Assembly: GCF_030272615.1 (NCBI RefSeq)
Contig: NC_081413.1
Span: forward strand, 552,137,136-552,201,135
Direction: 5' to 3'
DNA length: 64,000 bases
DNA from: Cryptomeria japonica
Lineage: Eukaryota > Streptophyta > Pinopsida > Cupressales > Cupressaceae
The position numbers and the translations under genes are program-made. Within the stretch, counting starts at the first letter, position 1. Each line of letters starts with the position of its first letter. The notes beneath the pieces were generated by a model. It had not been told where the DNA came from. It made no database searches and was given only the letters and a program-made list of their open reading frames with translations. Below are positions 13,345 through 23,755 of this stretch, in pieces.

Positions 13345-13359
13345 ATTTATATATTAATT
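13345..13359. repeat. target-site duplication, right copy of the LINE insertion
   Basis: ATTTATATATTAATT, identical to 5376-5390. The LTR resumes with ACTAAACTG, as in the uninterrupted third copy. Confidence 0.9.
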
Positions 13360-15319
13360 ACTAAACTGATAATTTTTTAAAAAATGGAATTTCATCTAAC
13401 ACCATACTTTGAATAAAAATTACAAATTTACAAATTACAAATTTTATATATGTATATAAATCGAATTTAAAAACAATATAAAATATTACACATTGCATAG
13501 GAAATAACATTTACTGTGATTTTGTTTTGACTGAGTTTTTTTTTTTTTAATTCACACAAATAACTCATGGCAACAATGCATTTCCAGCACATGTATTCAA
13601 TTACTCAATTGGCCCTAATGCTAGGAGAATGAATCCGATACAATCCACAAATAAAATTTTCATATATAATATCATTATTCCACATAATAATTTCAAATTT
13701 AAAACATCATATTCATTTTTAAAAAATTCTAAGGAGACCAATAACTAGGTTTTGGAGGCCATCCACCATTGATGGACCTTCAAAAAGTCAAAAAATTAAA
13801 ACTTGCCAAATAAAAAATTCATTAAAACACATTGGTTGATGGGTGCACAAAATCACACTTTTGAAATAAAATTCACTTTCTGGGCATACATAAAAATTTG
13901 GGTAGCATTTCCCTAAAGCAACTCTCATTTAAAAAAAATGAAGCATACAAATTCAAATCTAAACTAAAATCCAAAATTCAAGTTGGAGAAAGGTTCTAAA
14001 TCCATTTGCTATCCATTTGAAACAAGAATTACACAATTTTATAAAGAATCAAGGGAGAAATCAAATAAACTCACCTTCAAGTTGAAGAGTTTCAAAATGA
14101 AACATGGAGCCAAAGACTCTGAAAGAACTCACAAAAACCGAGTAGCAACAAGAGTTTTCCTGCTCAAATCCAACAAGCTCCTACCCACAAAATCTCTCCA
14201 AGCAAATCCTTCCCAATCAAAATTTTAAAAATCCGTTGTAGGGTTGGAAATCTCCAAAATTTGAAAAGTAATACTCATTGTTCCAAAATGCATAACACAT
14301 ATTTAATTCCACCATATGGTAATAAATAAATACTCTAATTTTTCTAGCTTAATAGAATTTGATTTATCAATTTGTAAAAGCAATAGTCTTATTTTTATTT
14401 TTTTTAAAACAATTACTCAAGCCAAATATAATTTAACTTTCACTATTAATTCAACATTCACTCTAACTTAAACAATTAAAAATAATCGATTAATTAATTA
14501 ATTAATCACAAATATGATTCTAATATAATTTATTCTTAATTCCTTTAATCAACATGACACATATTAAATTCTCATTAACTACTCAAGAAGAGAATAATTG
14601 AACACACAAAACGCATAACATGCAACACTCAACTGAAACCAAAAATAGAACATGACTCACATACCAACGTCGAAAAAGTGGCCTACTTGGTGAACCGACA
14701 AGGCAAACAAAAGACTGAAGACACTCACAATTGAGCAAGGCTAGGGTTAACATTAGGACCTTAGAACTACCTCCTCCACTTCCATTAGGTTAATTAGGTA
14801 TGCTCAGACCTGTGGAGCCAAGTGGAGATGATACTTTGTACCTTCAATTCCTTGCATCATTGAACCACGCATACATATATATACAAAAAACATGATAAAC
14901 ACACCGGTGAAGGAGAATTGTGACATTCCGTGTCTCACCGAAATGAGTGATAGAAAATCATCTCGCCGCACCCCATACGCTTCCACACAACATGACGACA
15001 TATACATGAACAAAATCGCACATAAAGTAAATGTGTTAGTCCATCATTAGGAATGCATAAATAAAATTAACATTTCCTCATTGATAAAATACGATGTAGA
15101 AGTAGAGTTAACAACTACTCATCAATAAGAAATAATGTATATTCAATATTTATTTCTCAATGAATTATAATCCATAATCATATTCACCAAGCACACTCCA
15201 AAGCGTAATACCAGAATACACATCACAATCACAATAAATCAACCATCCACATAAGCCACTGAAAAGTCAACCTCAGTTAACGAGGCCAAAAAGGGTCTAA
15301 ACAAGGTAGGGGTACTACA

Positions 15320-15330
15320 TTCTCCCCCAC
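15320..15330 (-). other. polypurine tract of family A
   Basis: On the minus strand the sequence reads GTGGGGGAGAA and is followed at once by TGTAGTACCCC, the start of the 3' LTR. This is the plus-strand DNA priming site of the retrotransposon and fixes the LTR boundary and element orientation. Confidence 0.85.
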
Positions 15331-16870
15331 TAGGGTCCAACTTTCTCCTAGAAGATGTAAGGCTAGGATGGAACAACAAGGACACTAAGTCATCGAATTC
15401 ACATATCATAACCAAAATCATAACTTAACTTAAGGATAATGAAATCCACAAAATCAATATACTAATGTATAGAAATCAACATCCAAGTCATCTAATTTAA
15501 CAAAAAGATTTCCCGCCTTTACTAAATCAATTAGTTAACATTGAGCAATCTTCCTTTTATATTTTTTAATTACAAAAATCAATGCATTAAATGAGCTACA
15601 ACAAGATTCATTATCTTTAATTACCTAGGTTAAACATACTAGCACCCTTATTCAACTTCTAGGATCCACTATTCCAACATGCATTCATACAAGAAAAGAC
15701 CTTCTATAGAAACCCTTATCCAAAAATATACATATCATATTGTACAAATCATAATAACTTAGTCTATCCAATCATAGAAACATTTATTTTATACATGCAA
15801 TATCCTAATTATACACACTTCCTGTGTTACCAGGTTAAGCACAACCTACTCTCAAAATAAACTTTAAAATTAAGTCATAACTAATATTTCACACTACCTC
15901 TAAGGTACATAATGCATACACATTAAATGAATAAAGGTTTAGGGTGCAAAATCACATCAATAACAACATCAAAACATCATTCCTGATACAAGATACAACC
16001 TCATACGAAAGAAGAAATGAATATATAATTACCTACGTTCAACCATCTAAGGTCTACTTGATTCAATTAGAACTCTTTTAAGCTTTTCAAACACTCAATG
16101 AGCCATAAGTCTACAGATCATTAATATTTATCTAAAGCTACCACGTAATTAACTAGGTCCAATTCACACTTCTTTCTACTACATCTTATAATTCAAACGA
16201 TTTCAAATGAATTTTATCAAAGAAAATACACTTATTTCCTTAACTAATCTCGTTATTTAATTAGTTACCTCATTATGCCTAGAATTACTCTCTGTGGTGT
16301 TCTCCCTTAACACAATATCAGAGGTTCAAATGAATGTGATAGATATAACACTTAACACATAGCTAGGGCCAATGAATATAAAAATTCGAAATGACCACCA
16401 GAGATCTCAAAAGAACGTCATCCAAATGATGATCACCAAATACGATGATAAATAGGAAAAATGTTGGCAATTTCAAAAATCAACAAAATCAAAAACATGA
16501 TGAGTGTCAAATTTAAATAAAAAGGAACAATAATTTTAGTGGCCATTTCGTCACAAGAAATTTCAAAAGAAAGTGCTAGGCTCCCCTTAGCCACAAAACA
16601 CAAGTTAAAAGACAGTCAAAACACTGTTGCAATAAAACAAAAATAGCACAGAACAAAGTGACCATTTTCAGCCACATCATAGGGAGTAACCGCTACACTA
16701 CATCCAAGATCACATGTCCTATGTGTGTTAGAGAATGAACCATATACACTAAGGCTATTAGACTAACTACTATACTTTAATACCATGCAATCTTTATTCA
16801 CAAGTGTCACCTTCCCAACATTATTGTTTATCCATATTACTAGAATTCACAAATCGAATAAGATAAGGAA
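15331..16870 (-). other. non-coding interior of family A, 3' part
   Basis: About 1.5 kb of A/T-rich sequence between the polypurine tract and the inserted element B. It holds no open frame of more than about 60 codons and no gag, protease, integrase or RT motif. It is paired with the other interior part at 23756-25353. Confidence 0.7.
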
Positions 16871-18017
16871 TGTTGGTATTTTGATGATGTTTAGTTGTGA
16901 TTGTCATTGATGGACACACACTTATTTGATGTATGAATTATTCTCAACCGGTAGCCAGTAGATGTTCTAATCGGTATTATATGTATAGTCTTTGTTTGTT
17001 GAAGACTATTGGTATTGTGCAGAAAACACTTAGCAATCTTAGTATGACCGAAGACCCCAAGTGGTATGGATATCTCAAGCTGAATGAAGACCCCGAGTGG
17101 TAGTTAATATTTTGATTAGAATGATATGTTCTAGTTTTCCAGTCTTCACTTGTTAACTGATGATCGGTATATCTCGTTAACAGGTATACATGTAATGTGT
17201 GATGAGTTACCATCCACCGACAATATGGCAATGTTTTTGTGCATTGTTACCAAATGTGTCTAGATGCACTATACCTAGGAAATTATATTCTAATCTTATT
17301 GGACCAACATGAAATCAAGTTGCTATATAAGGACATCATGTCTAGGTTTTCATGTATATAGAAGAGAAGTTGATGTGTATGAAGATTTTTTAAAAAGATT
17401 AGGTCTGATCGAGAAAAGGTATCTTGTGACTAAGATTGAGAGTGCAAATTGTAGAAGATAGAAGTAATGCTTGAATGTATTAACAAGGAGTTGTCAAGGA
17501 TCTAATCAAGAATTATGTTCTACTATCTAGATCATTCACTTGTTGATAACTAATATCGACGACAAGTCTGAAACCCTTAACCGGGTAGGCCCAGCCAAGC
17601 CTATTGTAAAACCTCTAACAAGGTGGTTCATAGTTGTGAATCTGAAATCCTTTAATAGGGTAGTCTTTAACATGACTTATCTCCTAACAGAGATCTAGAT
17701 TCCTAACAGGATCTGTTTTGGTGAAGAACATTGTAAGACCTTAACCGGTTTGACCTTAATCGGTCTAGTTACTATTCTACATATAGTTGACTTGTGAGTT
17801 TTACTCACCATGGTTTTTCCCATTTGGTTTTCCACATCAAAATATCCTGTGTTATGGTGATTGCACTTCTGTGGGTGAATGCTTTATTTTCTATTTGGCT
17901 TGTTTTTGTTTTAATCAGGTTATTACTTAACCTTCTTCATCGGTTTGCAGTTAAACTATTTAAGGGTTTGTTGAGTTCATTGAGAATACTAATTCACCCC
18001 TCTCTTAGTATTCATCA
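16871..18017 (+). mobile_element. 5' LTR of element B
   Basis: The LTR begins TGTTGGTATTTTG and ends TTAGTATTCATCA, two bases before the primer site. The first 470 bases match the 3' LTR at 23282-23755 with scattered substitutions and small indels near 16950. The end segment with CACCCCTCTCTTAGTA resembles the end of the solo LTR at 60751-62143 read on the minus strand, so the two are related families. Confidence 0.88.
17324..17330 (+). promoter_or_regulatory. candidate TATA box of the B LTR
   Basis: TATATAA followed by GGACATCATG, about 450 bases into the LTR. It is conserved at 23727-23733 in the 3' LTR. Its position fits an LTR promoter with the R region starting shortly after; transcription is not shown. 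Confidence 0.5.
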
Positions 18018-18019
18018 AT

Positions 18020-18031
18020 TGGTATCAGAGC
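18020..18031 (+). other. primer-binding site of element B (initiator tRNA-Met)
   Basis: TGGTATCAGAGC, complementary to the 3' end of plant initiator tRNA-Met, two bases after the LTR end. This is the usual site for Copia/Sirevirus elements. Confidence 0.92.
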
Positions 18032-18067
18032 CTACCTTTCTATAAGTCTAACCAGCTGAAAGGAGAT

Positions 18068-19348
18068 ATGGGGGAATACAGCATGAGGGAACTAACTCAC
18101 CATTTGGCTAAATTTGAGAAATCCTATGATGAACTCAAGATCAAGTTTAAAGCCTCTTTAGCCAAGAGAAGAGAGATTGCTGAGAAGTTGATGGAACTTA
18201 CTGAAAACAACTCTTCTGATGAAGCAAAAATGGATGCCCTAGTTGGAGAAGTAGAGAAATTAAATGAATCCAAAACTAACCTAAGGAGGGAGTTGGAAGG
18301 ACTAACTATCAGGATGAGTCAAGAACTAGAAAATAGAAGAAAAGCTAAAGATTTGGTAAAAGGCAAGGAGCATGAGATCTCTAAATTAAAGCAAGAAATT
18401 GGTACCATTATCACCTATCTGCATGAGGGTAAAGAAGAGAAAGAAGAAATGCAAGCTAAACTGAATGCAACTATCTCTCAAAATGAAACCTTGATGAAGA
18501 ACAATGATGCTCTTTCCAAGGAACTTGCCGAGAAAAAAGAAATACTTGCTAAGTTCAACTGGAATGCTATCAAGTTAGAGCAAAAGCTAGAATCGGTAAA
18601 GCCATCAAAGGATACCACTGGACTTGGTTTCTTTGGATACGAGGAAGGTGGGACCTCTGGAACTAAGAGTGATACACTAAAGAATCAATCAACACCTAAG
18701 AACAATAGTGGAAGTAAAGGTAAGCAAAAGTTTAAACCTATTTTCTTTAACTGTCTTAAGGAAGGACATACTACCAATGTATGTAGGAGCAAGCCTTACA
18801 ATAACTTTTGTTATTTTCAAAACAATGTGGCTAGACCTGGTAGATTTAATGGTCACTGTTATACATGCAACAAGTTTGGGCATTGAGTTTTTGAGTGTAG
18901 GACGATTATGAACAACTCTGGGAATTATTCATCCAATGGAGTTGTCCCTGAACCTCCTATGAACCGGAACCCAAACTAGTACAAAACCCATGACCACTGG
19001 TCAAATTGTTTTGAAGCGGCAACCAATTGGAGAGCAATCTATCTGATCTATCATGATAGAGGTCACACCGCTACAACATGCATAAGGAAGGATGGAAATG
19101 TGAACACTGGACCATGGAGAACACCTGGAATGGTATGCTATCATTGCAACAAACTGGGACACACCGCCAGAGCATGTATACTAAGAAAGAATCCATTGGG
19201 AGACATATCGATCAACACTGAAGGGAAGATTGATGTTGAAACCATTTAGGTGGATATAGACAAAACCTGGAAAAAGAAATTTGAAGAGAAACCACATGAT
19301 GTACCAGTTTCCACACCAAGTGTGGAAATCCTTGAATCAGTAAACTGA
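18068..19348 (+). pseudogene. gag-like protein of element B: coiled coil and four zinc knuckles, three in-frame stops
   Basis: A single frame runs from the ATG at 18068, 36 bases after the primer site, to the TGA at 19346-19348: 426 codons with internal stops at codons 273 (TGA, 18884), 304 (TAG, 18977) and 394 (TAG, 19247) and no frameshift. Residues 1-190 are charged and heptad-like (LEGLTIRMSQELENRRK), so a coiled coil is likely. Four CX2CX4HX4C-type knuckles follow at 226-239 (first Cys is Phe), 264-277 (stop falls inside, metal ligands intact), 325-338 (both first Cys are Tyr) and 357-370 (intact, CYHCNKLGHTARAC). Zinc knuckles in retrotransposon Gag bind the element RNA during particle assembly. 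Four knuckles are more than the one or two typical of Copia Gag. There is no protease-like motif after the last knuckle. All three stops fit C-to-T changes. Identification as gag is from position and knuckles. Confidence 0.75.
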
Positions 19349-19796
19349 GCTTCAAAAAGATATCGGTGTAAATATTTAGAAACTCATGGAGTATATCGGT
19401 AAAACACCTTTATCGATAGTTGTTACCTGTCAATTGACAGTAGAATTGTAGCGGTAAAAGGTAAAATTAGGGTTTTAACCCTAATAGTGATGCATTTATT
19501 ATTGTAGGTGGGAGCGTATTTAAAAGTGACTTTTGTCATCATTTCTACTTACCTAGTTTCCAAGAAACCTTTTTTGGCCTAAGAAGCGCAACCAGAGCAA
19601 TTAATCCTACATTCAAAAGAATTCAGAAAGGAATCTTCCACAAAATCTTGTAGCTACTTCATGTTATCAGTGTGAAAGTCAAAGTGGTAATCAAGCATCT
19701 GGAGAAGTGTTTTTTGCTCAACATTAGCAAACCCTAAGTTTGGAGAATAAATGTATTTCTCATTAAAACATTCTTATCATTTGGAATCTGTTTGAT
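19349..19796 (+). other. spacer between the two genes of element B
   Basis: This stretch has no open frame of note. It includes AAATTAGGGTTTTAACCCTAATAG near 19465, a short palindrome, and AT-rich sequence leading to the ATG at 19797. It is where pol would lie in a complete Sirevirus and shows no pol remnant. Confidence 0.5.
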
Positions 19797-22700
19797 ATGG
19801 CATCTACATCTAATATCCCCTCTAGTTCTACTGAACCTGAGGACACACCTGAGCTTCTTAAGATGAGATATAATGCCCCTGTTGGAGTCATTGTTGAAGA
19901 TGATGTTTCAGGATATATTGATTGCAAACTAGAAGACCTAGGGTCCCTAGTAATTCACTACCAATTGAGTCTATTCTGTGGAGAGGATAAAAAGATTAAA
20001 CTTGAATATAGCATAATAGAGAAGAAGAAATTGCATAATGCAGTATACTTTCTCGAAGAATTTATAGAGGAACATATCAGGATCATCCTTAGTGGGGTTC
20101 ATAGTGACAAGATGTACTTGAATGAACCCATGACATTACACCGGAGGCAATTCATGTCGTGACCAGATTCTGCAATACTGGGGAAGTCCTTATTCTTAGG
20201 AAAGTCCTCAAATCCAAAGTAACAGAGCTCACTGGTTCTGTGAGTGATCATCGGGCAATGACTGCCAACACCATTAGAGATAATTTGGTGAAATATGCAT
20301 GTATGGTAATTGGGTATAGAATATTCTATGCTAGCAGAATGAATTCTATTCCTTCGGCTACGGTGCATGCCTCTTACAGAATGATAAAAGAAAATGCAGA
20401 ATGTGACTTATGTACGTGTATGCAAAAACAAATCATAGAAAACTTGAAGTCGATCAAATCAGATAAAACTCAGAGGTTTAAGTTTGGTCAACTACTTATT
20501 GGTTTATTTTTATACTTTCAAAGATATTTTCCCAGAGTTGGTGATGTTCAATGGTCAACTGACCTATCAGTTTCTAGACAAATAAAGGAGAGTTTGCAAG
20601 CAGTAGGAACTGCATATCTGAAGACTTTGAACAGGTATTTTGATGAATTCAAACTAAAAATGAACCAGAGAATAAGAATATCTGGTGATTTATTTAAGAA
20701 ATATGAAGATGATATCTGTTTCATCATCAAAATAGATCACTGCATAATGGAAGCATTTGAACCCAAAAAAGATGTAGTTAGGCCTATGGGCTATGAGGTG
20801 GTAAATGATATATTGACAGGATATGCCTCTACCCTACTAGCTTCACCACTGGAACCCAAAAAGAAGAGGACCAGTACTTATTTAGAGAGGATCAAACCTA
20901 CTAAGGTACTGAAACAGATAAAGGGTAAAGTAGTGCCATCAACATCAACACCGGTTACATCTATTGCTAGTCCCAAAGTGACCAAAAGGTCACCTGCTAA
21001 AAAGAAACTGAAGGCTATTCTGGCAAAGGTGTTCAAACGGAGGAGGAAAACTAGGAATAACTCAGCAGATCCAGAAGACTCTGAATCAGAGGTAGAAATA
21101 AAGAAGACAAGGCAATCTACCAAGAAAATGAAGTCAACCGGTAATGTACCAACAATCTCTGCACCGGTAAAATTAGATATTGCTTCTTACAAACCTATGA
21201 CACATTGTCAAAGGACCATAAAGAATATTAGAAGTTATTGATGATTTAAAAGACTATTTTGATGATTTCAATGATAGTGAAAAGGAAGATGTTGAGCAAG
21301 AACTTATTAAATATCTATGCATTAATGATCGGTCACCTTTCCTAAATTAAATCAGTTACTGCTAAATCTTTGTATGATTCCTTGGACAACAAATGCACAT
21401 TGCCATTGAAAAAGAGCAAGACATCAAGGAGAAATTTTTTGCTCAATACTTTCTAGATGTCTCTAATTCAGAATTGTTTGAAATCATTGACAAGAACAAA
21501 GGCATTTTCTTCATGCGAAGAAGAAGACTCTAGCTACTCAAAGGCAAATCTTCTGAAGTGGAAAAAGACACCCATTTGAAGGTGAAAATTGTTGTCAACA
21601 TGCAAAAAGTATAAGAAGCTAATCGGCTGGCTTAGCAAGAGCCTGATCTATTCACAGCTAAACCGGATGTAGTCTTTGACAGTATGGGTGAAAGAATAGT
21701 AGAACAAAATGACCCCATTGATGTTGATGCACTAGATATGGAGGATTCCACTCCAGATAAGGAGGAACCTATAAAGAAAGAGTAGAGAAAGAAAAGGAAG
21801 AGAAAGTGGAAAATAGGAAACTTGAAAAAGAGAAAGAAAAGAAAGAAAAACAAGAGAAAGAGCAAGCGGAGAAAGCGCGACAAGAGAAGAAGAAGGAAGA
21901 AGAGGAAAAGAGGAAGAAGGAAGAAGAGGAAAAGAAGAAGAAGGAAGAAGAGGAAAATAAGAGGAGGGAAGAAGCGGAGAAGAAGAAGAAGGAAGAAGAG
22001 GAAAAGAGGAAAGAAACAGCGAAGAAAAAGGAAGAGGAGAAAAAGAGAGAAGAAGAGAGGAAGAAACAAGAGGAGAAAGTAAAGACTGCCAAGGCAGCTC
22101 AAGAAAAAGAAGAAGAGGAGAAGAGAAGACAAGTGGAGGTCAAGGCCAAAGAAGGAGAACTATTTCCTAAGATAGCTGGAGATCAAGCCAAGCATGTTGA
22201 TTCCACCAGTTCCACTGATTTGACTCTTGCCTGTCTGACCCAATTGGCTGATGAAACTGAGCTACTACGAAGCATTCAATTAGCACATGAGAGATTGGAA
22301 GAACTAAGAAAAAAGAAAGAGCACGATGTCATTCAGTTTGCGGTTGACACCCTCTCCAATCTAATTCCTGGTACTAATCTCCCTAGTTTCGATTCCTCAT
22401 TGGCTAAGCTCAAACTTCTTTGCACAGTAGTCAATGACTAGGTACAATGTTTGGAAGATGTTTCCCAGGCCACTACAAAGAAAAGCCATCAAAAGGCACT
22501 CGCAGTTACCTTAGTACAACACATGAATGAAGACTAGGCAAAATTGCTTAAACAAAAAGGTGATATAAGTTCAGCTATGGGTGAAGGTCACCTACTCTTG
22601 AGTAAAATCTATCAACCTCACCTATTTTGTGAAGATGCTCTAAAACAGAAGACACTATTACAAACGGAGTTACAGAAGTACATTGGCAAATTCAAACTGC

Positions 22701-23022
22701 CCTATGATCAGTTCACATCCTATGGACACACTATTCATCAATATCAGCATCAAATTGCAAAGCTTGACTTGGAGATCTGTAGGAGCTTTAGTTGCTCCTA
22801 TTGCCCAAATTATAGGTTCTTCAGAAGTGCTTTCTGAACTTAGAAGCTATCATTGTGACACAGGAGTTTAGCACCATAGATGCGATGGAAGAATTAGCCT
22901 TCCAAATGAAGAGCGAGAGTGAAATTGCTGCCTCACTTATTGAGACATGGTCCTCAGACATGAAGAATTTCCTGCAAAACTTTAAATCTCTTTTTGAAAA
23001 GTTTTATTCTTTATTGTCATGA
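19797..23022 (+). pseudogene. long unrecognised gene of element B with Lys/Glu-rich coiled coil, frameshifted
   Basis: Joining overlapping open pieces gives a gene of about 1070 codons, from the ATG at 19797 to the TGA at 23020-23022. Pieces: 19797-about 20140 (MASTSNIPSSSTEPEDTPE, then an acidic globular stretch); about 20141-21230 in another frame (IRDNLVKYACMVIGYRIFYASRMNSIPSATVHASYRM, then a basic tail with KVFKRRRKTR); about 21231-21350 in a third; a decayed stretch; about 21640-21784 (DLFTAKPDVVFDS); about 21782-22441, with the Lys/Glu repeat and then ACLTQLADETELLRSIQLAHERLEEL; and 22442-23022 with in-frame stops near 22439 and 22534 and two further frame changes. In Sireviruses an extra gene after pol is often called env-like, and this gene holds that position. 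I see no signal peptide, transmembrane segment, enzyme motif or known domain. A captured host gene or a Gag-related accessory protein are alternatives. Confidence 0.6.
21785..22140 (+). repeat. purine-rich tract encoding a Lys/Glu repeat
   Basis: About 350 bases are almost pure A/G on the plus strand, built on GAAGAAGAGGAAAAGAAG-type repeats. In frame with the flanking protein it encodes an alternation of KKKEEEEK blocks, probably a long single alpha helix or coiled coil. A frameshift at about 21783, inside the purine run, separates it from the upstream piece. Open frames on the minus strand here (Leu/Phe/Ser runs) are only its complement. Confidence 0.75.
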
Positions 23023-23281
23023 ACTCATACTCTATTTTAATATTATGCAAATTGGCAATATCTTTCATTTACTTTGTCATTGTTGGCAAAGGGGGAGTAT
23101 TGTATCTATCTTCAAATTTTGACGAGTATTATAAACTCCTGCACATAATTGTAATTTTTGCAAAGGGAGTAGTGTATATGCTTAGGGGGAGTAATTTTGC
23201 TCATGACATTTTTTCTCTATTTTAGCACTTGGATGTCAAAAATTTTCCTAAGTTTTGCCATCAATGCCAAAGGGGGAGATT
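23023..23281 (+). other. cluster of polypurine tracts of element B
   Basis: Four G-rich purine tracts precede the 3' LTR: AAAGGGGGAG (23088), AAAGGGAG (23162), AGGGGGAG (23184) and AAAGGGGGAGAT (23269-23280). The last lies one base before the LTR start at 23282 and is the functional candidate. Multiple conserved polypurine tracts upstream of the 3' LTR are a published feature of Sireviruses. Confidence 0.75.
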
Positions 23282-23755
23282 GTTGGTATTTTGATGATGT
23301 TTAGTTGTGACTGTCATTGATGGACACACACTTATTTGATGTATGAATTATTCTCAACCGGTAGCTACTCTAACCGGTATTATATGTATAGTCTTTGTTT
23401 GTTGAACACTATCGGTGTTGTGCAGAAAATGCTTACCAGTATTAGTATGACCGAAGACCCCAAGTGGTATGGAGATCTCAAGTTGAGTGAAGACCCCGAG
23501 CGGCAGCTAATCTTTTGATCAGAATGTTATGTTCCATTTTTCTAGTCTTCACTTGTTAACCAGTGATCGGTATATCTAGTTAACTGGTATACATGTAATG
23601 TGTGATGAGTTACCATCCATCAACACTATGACGATGTTTTTGTGCCATGTTACCAAATGTGTCTAGATGCACTGTACCTAGGAAATTGTAGTCTAATCTT
23701 ATTGGACCAACATGAAATCAAGTTCCTATATAAGGACATCATGTCTAGGATTTTC
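23282..23755 (+). mobile_element. 3' LTR of element B, truncated
   Basis: The sequence begins TGTTGGTATTTTGATGATG and matches the first 474 bases or so of the 5' LTR, including the TATA motif at 23727. Similarity stops after ATGTCTAGG, 20-odd bases past the TATA motif, and family A interior sequence follows. About 670 bases of LTR are therefore missing. Confidence 0.8.

Larger units (their letters stand above)
3171..15319 (-). mobile_element. 3' LTR of family A, split by a LINE
   Basis: The two LTR parts are 3171-5390 and 13345-15319. Both align with the separate A LTR at 34210-38065, which carries the uninterrupted sequence across the LINE site. Part of it also aligns with the 5' LTR at 25368-26390. 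The left end is TGTAATACCCC and the right end GGGGTACTACA, an imperfect inverted pair. Short open frames inside (for example 4396-4614, 4672-4869 and 4932-5186) recur only as degraded versions in the other copies and are not genes. Confidence 0.85.
16871..23755 (+). mobile_element. element B: Sirevirus/Copia-like retrotransposon lacking pol
   Basis: This plus-strand element has a 5' LTR (16871-18017, TGTTGG...TTCATCA), an initiator tRNA-Met primer site (18020-18031), a gag-like gene with four CCHC knuckles, a long gene of unknown function, a cluster of polypurine tracts (23088-23280) and the first 474 bases or so of a 3' LTR (from 23282). The LTR start TGTTGGTATTTTGATGATG, the tRNA-Met site and the repeated GGGGGAG polypurine tracts are known marks of Sireviruses. 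The interior is 5.2 kb yet shows no protease, integrase, RT or RNase H motif, so it must have moved, if at all, with enzymes from a relative. The 3' LTR breaks off near 23755, so no target-site duplication can be seen. It lies within the interior of family A in the opposite orientation. Confidence 0.85.

Noticed and set aside
15239-15421. Minus-strand 60-codon frame across the A polypurine tract
   Set aside because: It crosses from the interior into the LTR and shows no resemblance to the end of a pol gene.
21822-22082. Plus-strand Arg/Lys-only open frame
   Set aside because: It is a shifted reading of the Lys/Glu repeat. It stops at the end of the purine tract and has no context.
21632-22132. 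Minus-strand open frames rich in Phe, Leu and Ser opposite the Lys/Glu repeat
   Set aside because: They are antisense of the purine-rich Lys/Glu coding tract of element B. The plus frame continues into normal protein on both sides while the minus frames do not.
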